A stretch of 64,000 nucleotides of DNA from Nocardia cyriacigeorgica (GTDB taxonomy: Bacteria > Actinomycetota > Actinomycetes > Mycobacteriales > Mycobacteriaceae), in contig NZ_VBUT01000010.1 in the NCBI RefSeq assembly GCF_005863245.1, forward strand, positions 62,001-126,000, given 5' to 3'. Position 1 is the stretch's first letter. Every line of letters starts with the position of its first letter. Of this stretch, positions 26,260 through 38,231 are shown piece by piece. The notes beneath the pieces are model-generated. The model made no database searches. It had not been told where the DNA came from and saw only the letters and a list, made by a program, of their open reading frames with translations. The position numbers and the translations under genes were made by a program.

Positions 26260-27318
26260 TTAGAAGCTCGGCTCGGCGGGCTTCGGCGGCAGGGTGACGA
26301 CCTGTCCCGCGTAGCTGAGTCCGGCGCCGAAGCCGAGCAGCAGCGCCAGCTGGCCGCCCTTGGCCTTGCCGGTGACCAGCATTTCCTCCATGGCCAGCGG
26401 GATCGAGGCGGCCGAGGTGTTGCCGGTGTTCTCGATGTCGTTGGCCATCGGGATGTCCTCGGCCAGGCCGAGGTTCTTCTTCATCAGCTCGTTGATGCGG
26501 GCGTTGGCCTGGTGCGGCACGAACACCTCGATGTCTTCCTTGGACACCCCGGACTTGTCGAGGGCGTCGGCCAGCGCGCGCGGCAAGGTCACCGCGGCCC
26601 AGCGGAAGACCTTCGGGCCTTCCATGCGCAGCGACATCCGCCCGATCGGCTCGACCGCCGGGTCGGTCCCCTGCATGGCCTGGGCCTTGTTCATGAACTC
26701 GAGGAAGTCGACGTCCTGGGCGATGGCTTCGGCGTTCTCGCCGTCGCTGCCCCAGACGGTCGGGGAGATGCCGTTCTCCTCGCTCGGGCCGACGACGACG
26801 GCGCCCGCACCGTCACCGAAGATCATCGCGGTGCCGCGATCGGTGGGATCGAGGCCGACGGTCATCGTCTCGGCACCGATGACCAGCACGTATTCGGCCG
26901 AACCGGCGCGGATCAGGTCGGCGGCGACGCCGAGGCCGTAGCCGAATCCACCGCAGCCGGAGGTCAGGTCGAAGGCGGGGATGCCGTTGATGCCGAGGTC
27001 GGCGGCGATCGTCGGGGCGCCGTGCGGGGTGAGCTTGAGCCAGCTGGAGGTGCACAGGATCAACGCACCGATCTTGGACCGGTCGATGCCGGTGTTGTTC
27101 AGCGCGCGGTCACCGGCGGCCGCGGCGATCGAACGCAGCGTTTCGTCGCCGCTGATCCAGCGCCGGTTACGGATGCCGGTGCGCTCGTAGATCCACTGGT
27201 CGGTGGAGTCGAGGACCTCGCACACCTCGTCATTGCTGACCACGCGCTGCGGCCGGTAAGCACCGATACCGAGCATCGCGACATTGTCGCGGCCCTTCTT
27301 GACTGCAATGCTCACCAC
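26260..27318 (-). CDS. fabH: Beta-ketoacyl-ACP synthase III (FabH-type)
   Basis: 352 aa. Thiolase-fold condensing enzyme with active-site Cys122 (DLTSGCGGFGYG), His269 (VPHQANARI) and the Asn300 motif NTGNTSAASIPLA. FabH joins acyl-CoA starters to malonyl-ACP; in mycolate producers it links FAS-I to FAS-II. Tandem GTG codons at 27316-27318 and 27313-27315 are both possible starts. It could be a more specialised KAS III, since the gene lies beside pyrE rather than other FAS-II genes. Confidence 0.88.
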   Translation of the reverse strand: MVSIAVKKGRDNVAMLGIGAYRPQRVVSNDEVCEVLDSTDQWIYERTGIRNRRWISGDETLRSIAAAAGDRALNNTGIDRSKIGALILCTSSWLKLTPHGAPTIAADLGINGIPAFDLTSGCGGFGYGLGVAADLIRAGSAEYVLVIGAETMTVGLDPTDRGTAMIFGDGAGAVVVGPSEENGISPTVWGSDGENAEAIAQDVDFLEFMNKAQAMQGTDPAVEPIGRMSLRMEGPKVFRWAAVTLPRALADALDKSGVSKEDIEVFVPHQANARINELMKKNLGLAEDIPMANDIENTGNTSAASIPLAMEEMLVTGKAKGGQLALLLGFGAGLSYAGQVVTLPPKPAEPSF

Positions 27319-27381
27319 GGCGACTCACACGACCCTTCGACTACCGAATAAATCAGCACCAGGCTAGCGGAGGGCAACTAC

Positions 27382-27930
27382 TCAGCCCAGAGCCAGATCC
27401 TTCAGTCCGAGAATCGAGCGGTACTCCAGCCCCTCGGCGGCAATGACCTGATCGGCGCCGGTCTCCCGGTCCACCACGGTCGCCACCCCGACGACGGTCG
27501 CGCCGGCCTCACGCAGCGCGCGCACGGCGGTGAGGGGCGAGTTGCCGGTGGTGGTGGTGTCCTCGACGACCAGCACCCGCTTGCCGACGATGTCGGGGCC
27601 TTCGATCTGGCGCTGCATGCCATGGGTCTTGGCGGCCTTGCGCACCACGAACGCGTCGATCGGACGTCCGGGCGCGTGCATCACGGCCAGCGCCACCGGG
27701 TCAGCGCCCATGGTGAGCCCGCCGACGGCATCGAAATCCCAGTCGGCAACCAGCTCGCGCAGCAGTTTGCCGATCAGCGGCCCGGCCTGGTGGTGCAGCG
27801 TCGCGCGACGCAGGTCGACGTAGTAGTCGGCCTCTTTACCCGAGGACAGCGTCACCTTGCCGTGCACGACGGCGAGTTCGCGCACCAGCGCCGCCAAACT
27901 GTCCCGGTCGGTTGTTGCCTGATCGATCAT
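27382..27930 (-). CDS. pyrE: Orotate phosphoribosyltransferase
   Basis: 182 aa. Converts orotate and PRPP to OMP in pyrimidine synthesis. It shows VTLSSGKEADYYVDLRRATL at the orotate site and the PRPP loop VLVVEDTTTTGNSPLTAVRA. The start at 27928-27930 is chosen because GGAAGGA lies about five bases upstream; an ATG eight codons earlier lacks an SD. Corresponds to Rv0382c. Confidence 0.96.
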   Translation of the reverse strand: MIDQATTDRDSLAALVRELAVVHGKVTLSSGKEADYYVDLRRATLHHQAGPLIGKLLRELVADWDFDAVGGLTMGADPVALAVMHAPGRPIDAFVVRKAAKTHGMQRQIEGPDIVGKRVLVVEDTTTTGNSPLTAVRALREAGATVVGVATVVDRETGADQVIAAEGLEYRSILGLKDLALG

Positions 27931-28046
27931 CTGAGTCCTTCCGCGTGTGTTCAACGAGTCGCGTCACAGCGGTTTCGGCGAAGTCCGCCCGCCAGCACCT
28001 GCGCGTCAAGGGTACGGCGTGCGCCGCGGGCGGCGAGCAGAGCGGG

Positions 28047-29234
28047 TTACTTCGGCACCGGACCCTGATACGGGCGGAATCCGGGGTGGAACGGTCCGCC
28101 GGGTAGCTGCGGTGCGTCGTCGTCGGAGGCCGGGGCGCGGAAGTCGCCGGGACGGCTGCTGCGGTCGACGGATTCGATGCGTTCGGCGACCCGCTCCTCC
28201 CGCGCGGCCGGGCGGGCGTCGGGGACGACGGCCAGGCTGGGGCGGCGCGAGGACGGCGGCTCGGGGGCGGGCCCGTCGGGACGGCTCGCGGCATCGCGAT
28301 CGCGGCCGGCGTCGGCCGGGGCCGGACGGGCCTCGTCGGCCCTGGACGCGGGCCGGGCTCCGATCACGCCGGGTTCATCGTGCTCGGACTCGGCGGGCTC
28401 GGGTTCGTCGTAATCGGAGTCGTCGTAGTCGGCGTCGTCATAGCCGGAATCGTCGTAACCGGTGTCGAACTCGTCGTAGTCGGCGTCGTCGGGTTCCGGT
28501 TCGGGGTCGCGGAACCGGGGCGGGGCGACGCGCGCCGGACGCTCGTCGGGCTCATCGATATCGGCGGCCCTGGCGCGGGAACGGCCGTGCGGGCGACCGC
28601 CTTCGGGGTCGAGTCCGCGCGGCTCGGCGACCGGCGGCAGCACATGCAGCAGACCGGACAGCCGCAGCACCGCGTCGATGGCGGTTTCCCATTCCTTGGC
28701 CGAGGTGCCGACCGAGAGCATGCCGAGGGTCCAGTTGCCCTCGCTCCACAGCATCTGCACCGTCTCCGGCAGCGTCTCGATGAAGGCGACCATGCGCTGG
28801 TCGACGGCGTGCCTGGCGATTTCCGGGTTGGTCGCGAAGACCACCCGGTCGCCGATAGCGCCGAGCAGTTCCAGATCGTGGTCCTTGGGCGGGGACGCCG
28901 TCTTCAGGCGCATATCGACGTCGATATCGGAGCCGATCTGCCTGCGCACGGCCACCAGCGTCGCGGAATCCTCGAGGTCGAACAGCACGAACTTCTCGCC
29001 CTTGCGGATACCGGAGACCACGTCGACCGCGGACAGATAGCCCAGCTTGGCCAGCGCACCGCGCCGCCACGTCGAGGGCAGCGCCGGTTCCACCGACACA
29101 TACGTATAGCCCTGGGCCTTGGCCCAGACCTGGCGCGCGTGACCGGTCCGCTGCCGCTGGAGCCGATCGAAATACAGCAGTACGACCGCACCCACGAGTG
29201 CGATCGCCGCCAACCCGAACCACATAGCCGTCAT
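28047..29234 (-). CDS. Membrane-anchored protein with acidic repetitive C-terminus (Rv0383c-like)
   Basis: 395 aa. One N-terminal membrane helix (MTAMWFGLAAIALVGAVVLL) is followed by a folded domain (~30-195; WAKAQGYTYVSVEPALPSTW, VSGIRKGEKFVLFDLED, VFATNPEIARHAV). The ~200-residue tail has tandem Asp/Tyr-rich units (GYDDSGYDDADYDDSDYDE) and then Pro/Arg-rich sequence, probably disordered. Position between pyrE and clpB fits Rv0383c, which lacks so long a tail. An alternative ATG lies three codons in. Function unknown. Confidence 0.78.
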   Translation of the reverse strand: MTAMWFGLAAIALVGAVVLLYFDRLQRQRTGHARQVWAKAQGYTYVSVEPALPSTWRRGALAKLGYLSAVDVVSGIRKGEKFVLFDLEDSATLVAVRRQIGSDIDVDMRLKTASPPKDHDLELLGAIGDRVVFATNPEIARHAVDQRMVAFIETLPETVQMLWSEGNWTLGMLSVGTSAKEWETAIDAVLRLSGLLHVLPPVAEPRGLDPEGGRPHGRSRARAADIDEPDERPARVAPPRFRDPEPEPDDADYDEFDTGYDDSGYDDADYDDSDYDEPEPAESEHDEPGVIGARPASRADEARPAPADAGRDRDAASRPDGPAPEPPSSRRPSLAVVPDARPAAREERVAERIESVDRSSRPGDFRAPASDDDAPQLPGGPFHPGFRPYQGPVPK

Positions 29235-29319
29235 CGCCGTCTAGCCTATCGAGCCGACCGGGGGTTTGCCCGGCACCACCCGCGCGCGCCGCAGCGTTTG
29301 TGACCGATCACGGAACTTC

Positions 29320-30117
29320 TCATCGCCCGCCGCCGGGAAGCGCGGTGCTGATGATGATTTTCGCGTGGATCGAGCCGTCGGGCGCCTTGTCACCCTGGAC
29401 GACCACGAGTTCGCCGGTGGGCAGATCCGCGGGCGACCCGCCCGACAGCGAGATCACCTGGGTGTTCGCGTCGGTGGTCACCGTGACGGTCGAGCCGCCG
29501 ATCGAGCTGACGGTGAGCGTGCCCGCGTTGTTGGCGGTGATGGTGCCCATGGTGGCGCCGATGCCGTCGATGCCTTCGATCCCGGGCAGGCTGGGAATGA
29601 CCAGCGGCGGCGTGCTCGGCCCCGGCGTCGGGTTCGGGGTGCGGCCCGCGGTCGGCAGCGAGGACGTCGCGGTGTCACTGGCCGACGGGCTGGAATCGCC
29701 GCCACCGAACAGTAGCCCGGCGACCGCACCGGCCACCGCGATCAACAGCACCACGGCCAGCCCGAGGCCGATCCACAATCCGGTGTTGCGCTTGGGCGGA
29801 CGCGGCGGTTCACCCGAGGGCGGCATCGCGCCGAGATCGCCCATCGCCGCCGGATCAGGGGTCGGCTGGGCCGGCGGCTGCCATTGCTGACCTTCGTACC
29901 CACCCCACTGGCTGTCGTAGGTGGGCAGTTCACGGGTCGGGTTGGACGGTGGCTTCCACGGCTCGTACTGGTCGCCGCCCGGATACGCCGTCGGCCCGTA
30001 GGCCTCGGTGTATTCGGTGGTGTGCAGCGGCTCGGTGCCGGAACCACCCGGCGGACCCAGGTGTTCGGTCGGCGAATCGTCCGGCCGCTGCCCCCACGGA
30101 TCGTTCGGGTTGGTCAT
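29320..30117 (-). CDS. Membrane-anchored DUF5666-type protein
   Basis: 265 aa from ATG 30115-30117 (MTNPNDPWGQRPDDSPTEHL). A Pro/Trp/Gly-rich cytoplasmic arm of ~110 residues leads to one membrane helix (GLWIGLGLAVVLLIAVAGAV) and a Ser/Thr/Pro linker. A C-terminal beta domain (ATMGTITANNAGTLTVSS, VTVTTDANTQVISL, LVVVQGDKAPDGS) resembles DUF5666 OB-like repeats. Probably faces the periplasm; role unknown. It lies 71 bases downstream of clpB. Confidence 0.75.
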   Translation of the reverse strand: MTNPNDPWGQRPDDSPTEHLGPPGGSGTEPLHTTEYTEAYGPTAYPGGDQYEPWKPPSNPTRELPTYDSQWGGYEGQQWQPPAQPTPDPAAMGDLGAMPPSGEPPRPPKRNTGLWIGLGLAVVLLIAVAGAVAGLLFGGGDSSPSASDTATSSLPTAGRTPNPTPGPSTPPLVIPSLPGIEGIDGIGATMGTITANNAGTLTVSSIGGSTVTVTTDANTQVISLSGGSPADLPTGELVVVQGDKAPDGSIHAKIIISTALPGGGR

Positions 30118-30188
30118 GCACCCAGCGTACGAGGGACGAGCGCCGCGGGCATTCCTCTCGGAAGACCGCGACGCCCGTCTCGGGGGAT

Positions 30189-32744
<2,556 letters not shown>

Positions 32745-33083
32745 AAAGCACCTTCCTACTGGTCGATAATCTCCCCGGTGCCGAGTGCGTACAGCGGCTG
32801 CCATCGCCTCGGCACGGTGTCCTTCGGTTCAACGCTGGAAAGGTTGAGTCTGTTCCGCTCAACTTTGCCGATTCTAGCGACCTCGGCAAGCCGGACTCGA
32901 CCCGAACGCTACGCCGCGACCGTGACCGCGGAACCGGTGTTGCGCATCCAACATGTGACAAATGCCGGTAACCTGCCCATACCCACATGACCACGGCGTT
33001 TTCAGGGATACTTGCCTCGACGGAGGACCGCCGGTTACGGGTAGGTCCCCGGGCAGCTCTTCGAGGGAAAGGAAGCCCACGCC
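32745..33083. other. Divergent promoter region clpB / flavohemoprotein
   Basis: 339 bases. It holds a TAGAAT -10-like box for clpB (32871-32876, minus strand), the HAIR element at 32843-32863 just downstream of it, and the flavohemoprotein leader with AGGAAG before GTG 33084. Nothing else is recognised. Confidence 0.5.
32843..32863 (-). promoter_or_regulatory. HAIR-type HspR operator upstream of clpB
   Basis: GTTGAGT, seven bases, GCTCAAC. The HspR consensus is CTTGAGT-N7-ACTCAAG; here 12 of 14 arm positions match and the arms remain complementary to each other. It lies about 100 bases upstream of the clpB start and beside a -10-like TAGAAT. Confidence 0.75.
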
Positions 33084-34241
33084 GTGGATGCGCGTTCGGC
33101 TGCGCTGGTCCGCGCCAACTTCCGTTCGGTGGTCGATTCACCGCACGGACCCGAGCGGTTGATCAGTGCGTTTTATGGTCACCTGTTCGCCGAGAATCCC
33201 GGGCTGCGGGATCTGTTCCCGCCCGCCATGGATATGCAGCCGAAACGCCTGGTCACCGCCATCCAGTACATGCTCGATCACCTCGAGGACTGGGACCGGG
33301 CGCAGAAGTTCCTCGAACAGCTGGCCCGCGATCACCGCAAATACGGGGTCGAAGCCTCCCATTACGACCTCGCCGGACGCGCCCTGTTCGCGGCCGCGCG
33401 CACCTACAACGGCGCCGCCTGGAGCGATGAGCTGGCCGACGGCTGGCGCGACGTCGCCCTGCTGATCTCCGCCGCCATGGCCATCGGCGCCAACTCCGAC
33501 GACTCCCCGCCCTACTGGGAGGCCACCGTCGTCGGCCACCGGCATGTGCTCGACGACCTGGCCATCGTGCGGCTGCAATCGGACAGCCCGATCCCCTATC
33601 AGGCCGGTCAGTACGTGCCGGTCGCGGTGCCGCAGCGGCCGAAGATGTGGCGATACCTGTCACCGGCGATTCCGGCCAACCCCTACGGCGAGATCGAATT
33701 CCACGTCCGCAAGGTGCGCGGCGGCTGGGTGAGCCCGGCCATCGTCAACGAGACCACCGTCGGCGACCGCTGGCTGATCGGCGGACCGCTGGGTGGGCTG
33801 CACGTGGATCAGGAAAGCGGCCGGGACGTCCTGATGATCGGCTCGGGTACCGGAATCGCGCCGCTGCGCGCCCAGCTCATCGAGATGGGACAGCGCGGTA
33901 TCAACCCTCGGGTGCACTTCTTCATCGGCGGGGTGTATCCGTGCGATCTGTACGACGTGGAGAACATGTGGCAGCTCTCGCAGAGCAACCCGTGGCTGAC
34001 GATCGTTCCGGTGTGCGAGCACAAGACCAACCCGTGGTGGTATCCGCATCCGGCTGCCGACGCGCCCTACGGCATGCACCGGCGCCTGGTCGGTAATCTC
34101 GGTGCGGTGGTCGCCAGCTTCGGGTCGTGGTCGGATCGCCAGATCCAGATCGCCGGCTCGGCGAAGATGATCGCCGATACCCGGCGCGCACTGCTGGCGG
34201 TGGGCACACCGGAGTCGATCATCAGTTCCGATCCCGTCTGA
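33084..34241 (+). CDS. Flavohemoprotein 1 (globin-FNR fusion, Rv0385-like)
   Basis: 385 aa from GTG 33084. The globin domain (1-~140) has Tyr31 (B10), Gln52 (E7) and proximal His84 in RDHRKYGVEAS. The FAD-binding domain includes MWRYLSPAIPANPYGEIEFH and the NAD domain LMIGSGTGIAPLRAQ and VHFFIGGVYPCDLYD. Family members oxidise NO to nitrate or act as D-lactate/quinone reductases; this shorter actinobacterial type II group is less characterised. It is followed nine bases later by a globin-less reductase. A third member lies convergently at 35049. Confidence 0.9.
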   Translation: MDARSAALVRANFRSVVDSPHGPERLISAFYGHLFAENPGLRDLFPPAMDMQPKRLVTAIQYMLDHLEDWDRAQKFLEQLARDHRKYGVEASHYDLAGRALFAAARTYNGAAWSDELADGWRDVALLISAAMAIGANSDDSPPYWEATVVGHRHVLDDLAIVRLQSDSPIPYQAGQYVPVAVPQRPKMWRYLSPAIPANPYGEIEFHVRKVRGGWVSPAIVNETTVGDRWLIGGPLGGLHVDQESGRDVLMIGSGTGIAPLRAQLIEMGQRGINPRVHFFIGGVYPCDLYDVENMWQLSQSNPWLTIVPVCEHKTNPWWYPHPAADAPYGMHRRLVGNLGAVVASFGSWSDRQIQIAGSAKMIADTRRALLAVGTPESIISSDPV

Positions 34242-34249
34242 GAGTAGGT

Positions 34250-35035
34250 ATGGACATCGATCCGCATGCGCCACGCAACGGCGCGATTCCGGAAGCGCCC
34301 GTGTGGAAGTCGACCGTTGTTGGTCATCATCGGCTGCGCCATGATCTCGCGGTGATCCGGCTGATCGGCGAATTCGTGCCGTTCACCGCCGGCCAATCGG
34401 TGGAGGTGCGGGTGCCGCAGTTCCCCGGTCTGCGGCGCAGGCTCTCGCCCGCGCTGCCGCCCTCGCTTGACGGCAAACTCGAGTTCCATGTGCGCACCGT
34501 GCCGGGCGGCTGGTGCAGCGGCGGGATCGTTGCCGATACCGCGGCGGGCGATGAGTGGACGATCGGCGCGCCCGCCGGCACGTTCTTCGTCGACCCCGAG
34601 GGCGACGAGGTCGTGATGATCGCGGGCGGAACCGGTTTGGCGCCGATGCGCTCGCAGATCCTGGAACTGGCCCGCCGCGAGGTTCAGCCTCCCACGTATC
34701 TGTTCGTCGGCGGTGCGTCGCCGCGCGATCTGTACGCGGCCGACATGCTGACGCTGCTGGCCGAGGAATTGCCGTGGCTGACAGTGGTTCCGGTGGTGGA
34801 GAGCCCGGACGATCCCGCTGTGCCGGATGAATGGTACGAGCGTTCCCGCGTCGATATCGGCTTCGCACCCGATGAGATGTTGTACGGGACGCTGGCGGAG
34901 GTGGTCGGCTCGCACGGCGCGTTCGACCGGCATCAGGTGCTGGTGTGCGGCTCCCCCGCGATGACGCGTGCGACCATGCAGCGGCTGCTGGACACCGGGA
35001 CGCCCGCGGAACGAATTCAGTACGAGGGCGGCTGA
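34250..35035 (+). CDS. Globin-less ferredoxin-NADP reductase-type protein
   Basis: 261 aa, ATG 34250. It matches the FAD/NAD half of its neighbours (VWKSTVVGHHRLRHDLAVIR, FTAGQSVEVRVPQFPGLRRR, MIAGGTGLAPMRSQIL, YLFVGGASPRDLYA), but the globin is missing and the usual YS motif at the FAD site is replaced (RRLSPALPPS). It lies in an operon with flavohemoprotein 1 and could pass electrons to another globin or be a diverged partner subunit. Confidence 0.8.
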   Translation: MDIDPHAPRNGAIPEAPVWKSTVVGHHRLRHDLAVIRLIGEFVPFTAGQSVEVRVPQFPGLRRRLSPALPPSLDGKLEFHVRTVPGGWCSGGIVADTAAGDEWTIGAPAGTFFVDPEGDEVVMIAGGTGLAPMRSQILELARREVQPPTYLFVGGASPRDLYAADMLTLLAEELPWLTVVPVVESPDDPAVPDEWYERSRVDIGFAPDEMLYGTLAEVVGSHGAFDRHQVLVCGSPAMTRATMQRLLDTGTPAERIQYEGG

Positions 35036-35048
35036 TCCCGGCTCCGGC

Positions 35049-36218
35049 TCAGAAGAGCGGGTCGTGCCGAATGTTCATGGCGCGGGTTCCGGTGGCCATC
35101 AACCGGAACTTGGTGGTCTGCACCATGGAGGGTGAGCCGACGATCTGCACATCACGGTCGGCCCATGCGCCGTAGCCGGCGACGATCTTCCCGATCTGCC
35201 CGGTCACCCGTGGTTCGAGGCCGGGCCAGGTTCTTTCCGATTCGCCGGAATCGTAGTACCACCACGGGTTCTCGTCGCGTTCGGTCACCGGGGTGACGGT
35301 GAGCCATTTGTTGGCGACCGCGAGCCTGCTCAACGTCTCCAGATCGTAGAGATCGCAGGGATGATGGCCGCCGACGAACAGGTGCACCTTGGGATTGATG
35401 CGTCGCTGCGCCATTGCCATGAGCTGGGCGCGCAGCGGCGCGATCCCGGTGCCGCAGCCGATCATCAGCATTTTGCGTTTCACATTGCGCGGAATTCCCA
35501 GCCCGCCCAGCGGGGAGCCGAGCAGCCACTGATCGCCGACCACGGTATTGCCGACCATCGCCGGGCTGACCCAGCCGCCGAGCACCGAGCGAATATGGAA
35601 TTCGATTTCGCCGTTGGCATTCGCCGGGACCGCGGGCGACATATATCGCCACATCCGTGGTCGCGAAGGGATCTGCACGCTCAGGTATTGACCCGCCGCG
35701 TACTGCATCGGCTGGTCCAATTGCAGGCGGATCACCGCCAAATTGCGTAGCACCTCGCGGCGTTCGACAACGGTTCCGGTCCACACCGGCGGCGTGCTCT
35801 CCTGTTCGGCGGCGCCGATCATGGTCTCCGAGATCAGCGCCAAGCCCTCGGTCCAGGCTCGTTCGACCTCGTCGGTCCACATCTCCGAACCGGCGAATCG
35901 GCGGATGGCTGTCTTCAGCGATTCCGATACCGCCGTGTAGTGCGCCCGCTGGACGCCGTACTTGCGGTGATCGCGGCCGAGCTGGGCGAGAAACGGCAGC
36001 AACTTTTCCGGCTCCTCCAGCCGGTCGAGCGCATATCCGATGGCCTTGACAAGGCGATCACGCTGTGCGTCCATCGCCGCGGGAAAATAATCGCGGACAC
36101 CCGGATATTCGGCGAACAAGATCGAATAAAACGACTTGGACAACCGTTCCGCCCCACCCTCTTCCGCGGCAACCGCTTTGAACGTCGTCCTGATCAACGC
36201 GACGGTCCGCGAATCCAT
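35049..36218 (-). CDS. Flavohemoprotein 2 (globin-FNR fusion)
   Basis: 389 aa from ATG 36216-36218. Same layout as flavohemoprotein 1: Tyr31, Gln52 and proximal His84 in GRDHRKYGVQRA, then WRYMSPAVPANANGEIEFH, MLMIGCGTGIAPLRAQ and VHLFVGGHHPCDLYD. Similarity along the whole length suggests a local duplication followed by inversion. It converges on the reductase gene with 13 bases between stops. Upstream DNA (36219-36480) is relatively AT-rich. Confidence 0.9.
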   Translation of the reverse strand: MDSRTVALIRTTFKAVAAEEGGAERLSKSFYSILFAEYPGVRDYFPAAMDAQRDRLVKAIGYALDRLEEPEKLLPFLAQLGRDHRKYGVQRAHYTAVSESLKTAIRRFAGSEMWTDEVERAWTEGLALISETMIGAAEQESTPPVWTGTVVERREVLRNLAVIRLQLDQPMQYAAGQYLSVQIPSRPRMWRYMSPAVPANANGEIEFHIRSVLGGWVSPAMVGNTVVGDQWLLGSPLGGLGIPRNVKRKMLMIGCGTGIAPLRAQLMAMAQRRINPKVHLFVGGHHPCDLYDLETLSRLAVANKWLTVTPVTERDENPWWYYDSGESERTWPGLEPRVTGQIGKIVAGYGAWADRDVQIVGSPSMVQTTKFRLMATGTRAMNIRHDPLF

Positions 36219-36591
36219 ATGTGCCACAACCCCATTTCGCATTCGAGCACTATCCGTGCCGGCGAGTGAGGTGCTGCGGGACACTCGTCAGCAGCCGTGG
36301 CTTGGAGTGTAGGCGAGGTTTGCCGGCAGTGGAATGGACGGACGAAACATCCCACGTGTAATTCCGACAAAACAAGGGTATTGCGTACGAATTCGCAGCG
36401 AAACCGACTGCAAGACTGGATAAATCGGGTGAAATCCGTCACTCGACCACTCAATATGCAAGCTTCACAATGAAGTTCGCATCCGACAGCGACCTATCGG
36501 CAAATCCGAAACGATCATGGACGCAGCTTGGGCCCCGGCCCGGTCCACTACCTGAACCGGGCCGGGGCCCGAGAACTCATCCGGCGAACGG
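36219..36591. other. Intergenic region between flavohemoprotein 2 and hspR
   Basis: 373 bases. The flavohemoprotein-proximal ~260 bases are noticeably less GC-rich than the surroundings and probably hold its promoter; no regulator site was recognised. The hspR-proximal part carries the strong hairpin at 36530-36570. No coding sequence seen. Confidence 0.5.
36530..36570 (-). terminator. Strong terminator of the dnaK-grpE-dnaJ-hspR operon
   Basis: GGGCCCCGGCCCGGT (36530-36544) and ACCGGGCCGGGGCCC (36556-36570) are perfect 15-base complements around an 11-base loop, 21 bases downstream of the hspR stop. Confidence 0.8.
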
Positions 36592-37017
36592 CTACCGGCG
36601 ATGGCGCGGCTGCCACACCACCAGCGCGGTGCTGCGCTGCGGCGGGGTCAGATCCGCACGGTAATTCACCCGCGCGCGTTCCAGTTCCGCACTCAGCTCG
36701 GCAACCCGCTGCTGCAACTGCTCGACCTGATTGGTGAGTTCGATGATGCGTTTGATGCCCGCCAGGTTGACGCCCTCGTCCTGGGAAAGCCGCTGCACTT
36801 CACGCAACAACTCCACATCCCTGGCCGAATAGCGTCGCCCGCCGCCCGAAGTGCGTTGTGGCGTCACCAGCCCAAGCCGGTCATACGTGCGCAGCGTCTG
36901 CGCATGCATACCGGCCAATTGGGCCGCCACCGAGATCATGAAGTACTCGGCTCGCGACGGTCCGTTCGAGGACCGGCCTGACGGCCCACCTGACGCCTGC
37001 TTCGGATCTCCGGACAT
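36592..37017 (-). CDS. hspR: HspR heat-shock repressor (MerR family)
   Basis: 141 aa. MerR-type helix-turn-helix with FMISVAAQLAGMHAQTLRTY, DRLGLVTPQRTSGGGRRYS and DVELLREVQRLSQDEGVNLA, then a coiled coil (TNQVEQLQQRVAELSAELER). HspR binds HAIR repeats with DnaK as corepressor and shuts off dnaK and clpB. It is the last gene of the dnaK operon; its ATG shares one base with the dnaJ stop (TGATG), so translation is coupled. Corresponds to Rv0353. Confidence 0.96.
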   Translation of the reverse strand: MSGDPKQASGGPSGRSSNGPSRAEYFMISVAAQLAGMHAQTLRTYDRLGLVTPQRTSGGGRRYSARDVELLREVQRLSQDEGVNLAGIKRIIELTNQVEQLQQRVAELSAELERARVNYRADLTPPQRSTALVVWQPRHRR

Positions 37018-38180
37018 CACGCACCTGCCCATCCTGCTCGCGGATCGAAACCGCTGGCCTTCTCCGCCTCCTGCAGCGCCCGCAGCGCCTCGGTGGCGTT
37101 GTCATCCAGTTTCTGCGGCACCGCGACCTTGACGGTGACCAACAGGTCACCGGCTCCGCCGCCGCGCTTGGGCACACCGCGACCGCGCACCCGAAGGATG
37201 CGGCCATCGGCGGTGCCCGGTGGCACCTTCACCCCGACCCGGCCCTCCAGCGTCGGCACCGACACCGTGGTGCCGAGGACCAGTTCGCTGTAGCTGACCG
37301 GCAGCACCAGGGTCAGGTCGTCGCCGCTGCGGCCGAAGACCCGGTCCTGGCTGACGTGCACGGTCACGAACAGATCGCCCGAGGGCGCGCCGCGCAACCC
37401 GGCCTCGCCCTGCCCGGCCAGCCGGATCCGCTGACCATCCGCCACACCCGGAGGGATGCGGACGGTGATGGTGCGGGTCCGGTTCTGGATACCGCTGCCG
37501 TGGCAGTCCACACACGGATTGTCGATGATCGAACCGGTACCGCGGCAGTCGTCGCAGGGTTCACTGAACCCGAACGCGCCCTGGTTGCGGCTGATCACGC
37601 CGGTGCCGTTGCAGTGCGGGCAGACCCGCGGACTGGTTCCCGGCTTGGCGCCGCTGCCGTGACAGGTGGTGCACGGCGAGGGACTCGTCATCCGCAGCGG
37701 GACGGTGGCGCCCTGCGCGGCCTCGCGGAAACCGAGGGTCGTCTCGGTCTCCACATCGGATCCGCGCCGGGGCCGGCTCGCCGATCGCGTGCCGCCCCGG
37801 TTGAACAGGCCGCCGAACAGATCGCCGAGGCCACCGTCGGCGCCGGTCGCGCCGGCACCGAAGATGTCGCCGAGGTTGAACTCCTGCGAGAATCCGCCGC
37901 CGGCGCCGCCGGGGGTGAATCCACCGCGCGGATAACCACCGCCGGCGAACAGCTTGCGCGTCTCGTCGTATTCCTTGCGCTTGACCGGATCCGACAGCAC
38001 GGCATGCGCCTCGCTGACGGTCTTGAACCTCTCCTCGGCCTTGGTGTCGCCGGGATTGGCATCCGGGTGCAGGTCACGCGCGAGCTTGCGGTAGGCCTTT
38101 TTGATCTCGTCCTGCGAGGCACCGGAGGAGACGCCCAGCTCCTTGTAGAAGTCCTTTTCGATCCACTCCCGCTGGCTCAC
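37017..38180 (-). CDS. dnaJ: Co-chaperone DnaJ (DnaJ1 type)
   Basis: 387 aa from GTG 38178-38180, preceded by GGAGGAG. J domain with HPD (LARDLHPDANPGD), a Gly/Phe-rich stretch (~75-125), four CxxCxGxG zinc-finger repeats (CTTCHGSG, CPHCNGTG, CDDCRGTG, CVDCHGSG) and the C-terminal substrate-binding domain. It stimulates the ATPase of DnaK. Third gene of the heat-shock operon. Confidence 0.97.
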   Translation of the reverse strand: MSQREWIEKDFYKELGVSSGASQDEIKKAYRKLARDLHPDANPGDTKAEERFKTVSEAHAVLSDPVKRKEYDETRKLFAGGGYPRGGFTPGGAGGGFSQEFNLGDIFGAGATGADGGLGDLFGGLFNRGGTRSASRPRRGSDVETETTLGFREAAQGATVPLRMTSPSPCTTCHGSGAKPGTSPRVCPHCNGTGVISRNQGAFGFSEPCDDCRGTGSIIDNPCVDCHGSGIQNRTRTITVRIPPGVADGQRIRLAGQGEAGLRGAPSGDLFVTVHVSQDRVFGRSGDDLTLVLPVSYSELVLGTTVSVPTLEGRVGVKVPPGTADGRILRVRGRGVPKRGGGAGDLLVTVKVAVPQKLDDNATEALRALQEAEKASGFDPRAGWAGA

Positions 38181-38231
38181 CGGGCATCTCCTCCTTTCGT
38201 TCCTCTTGTACGGTGCGGCTCGGCCGCGCTC

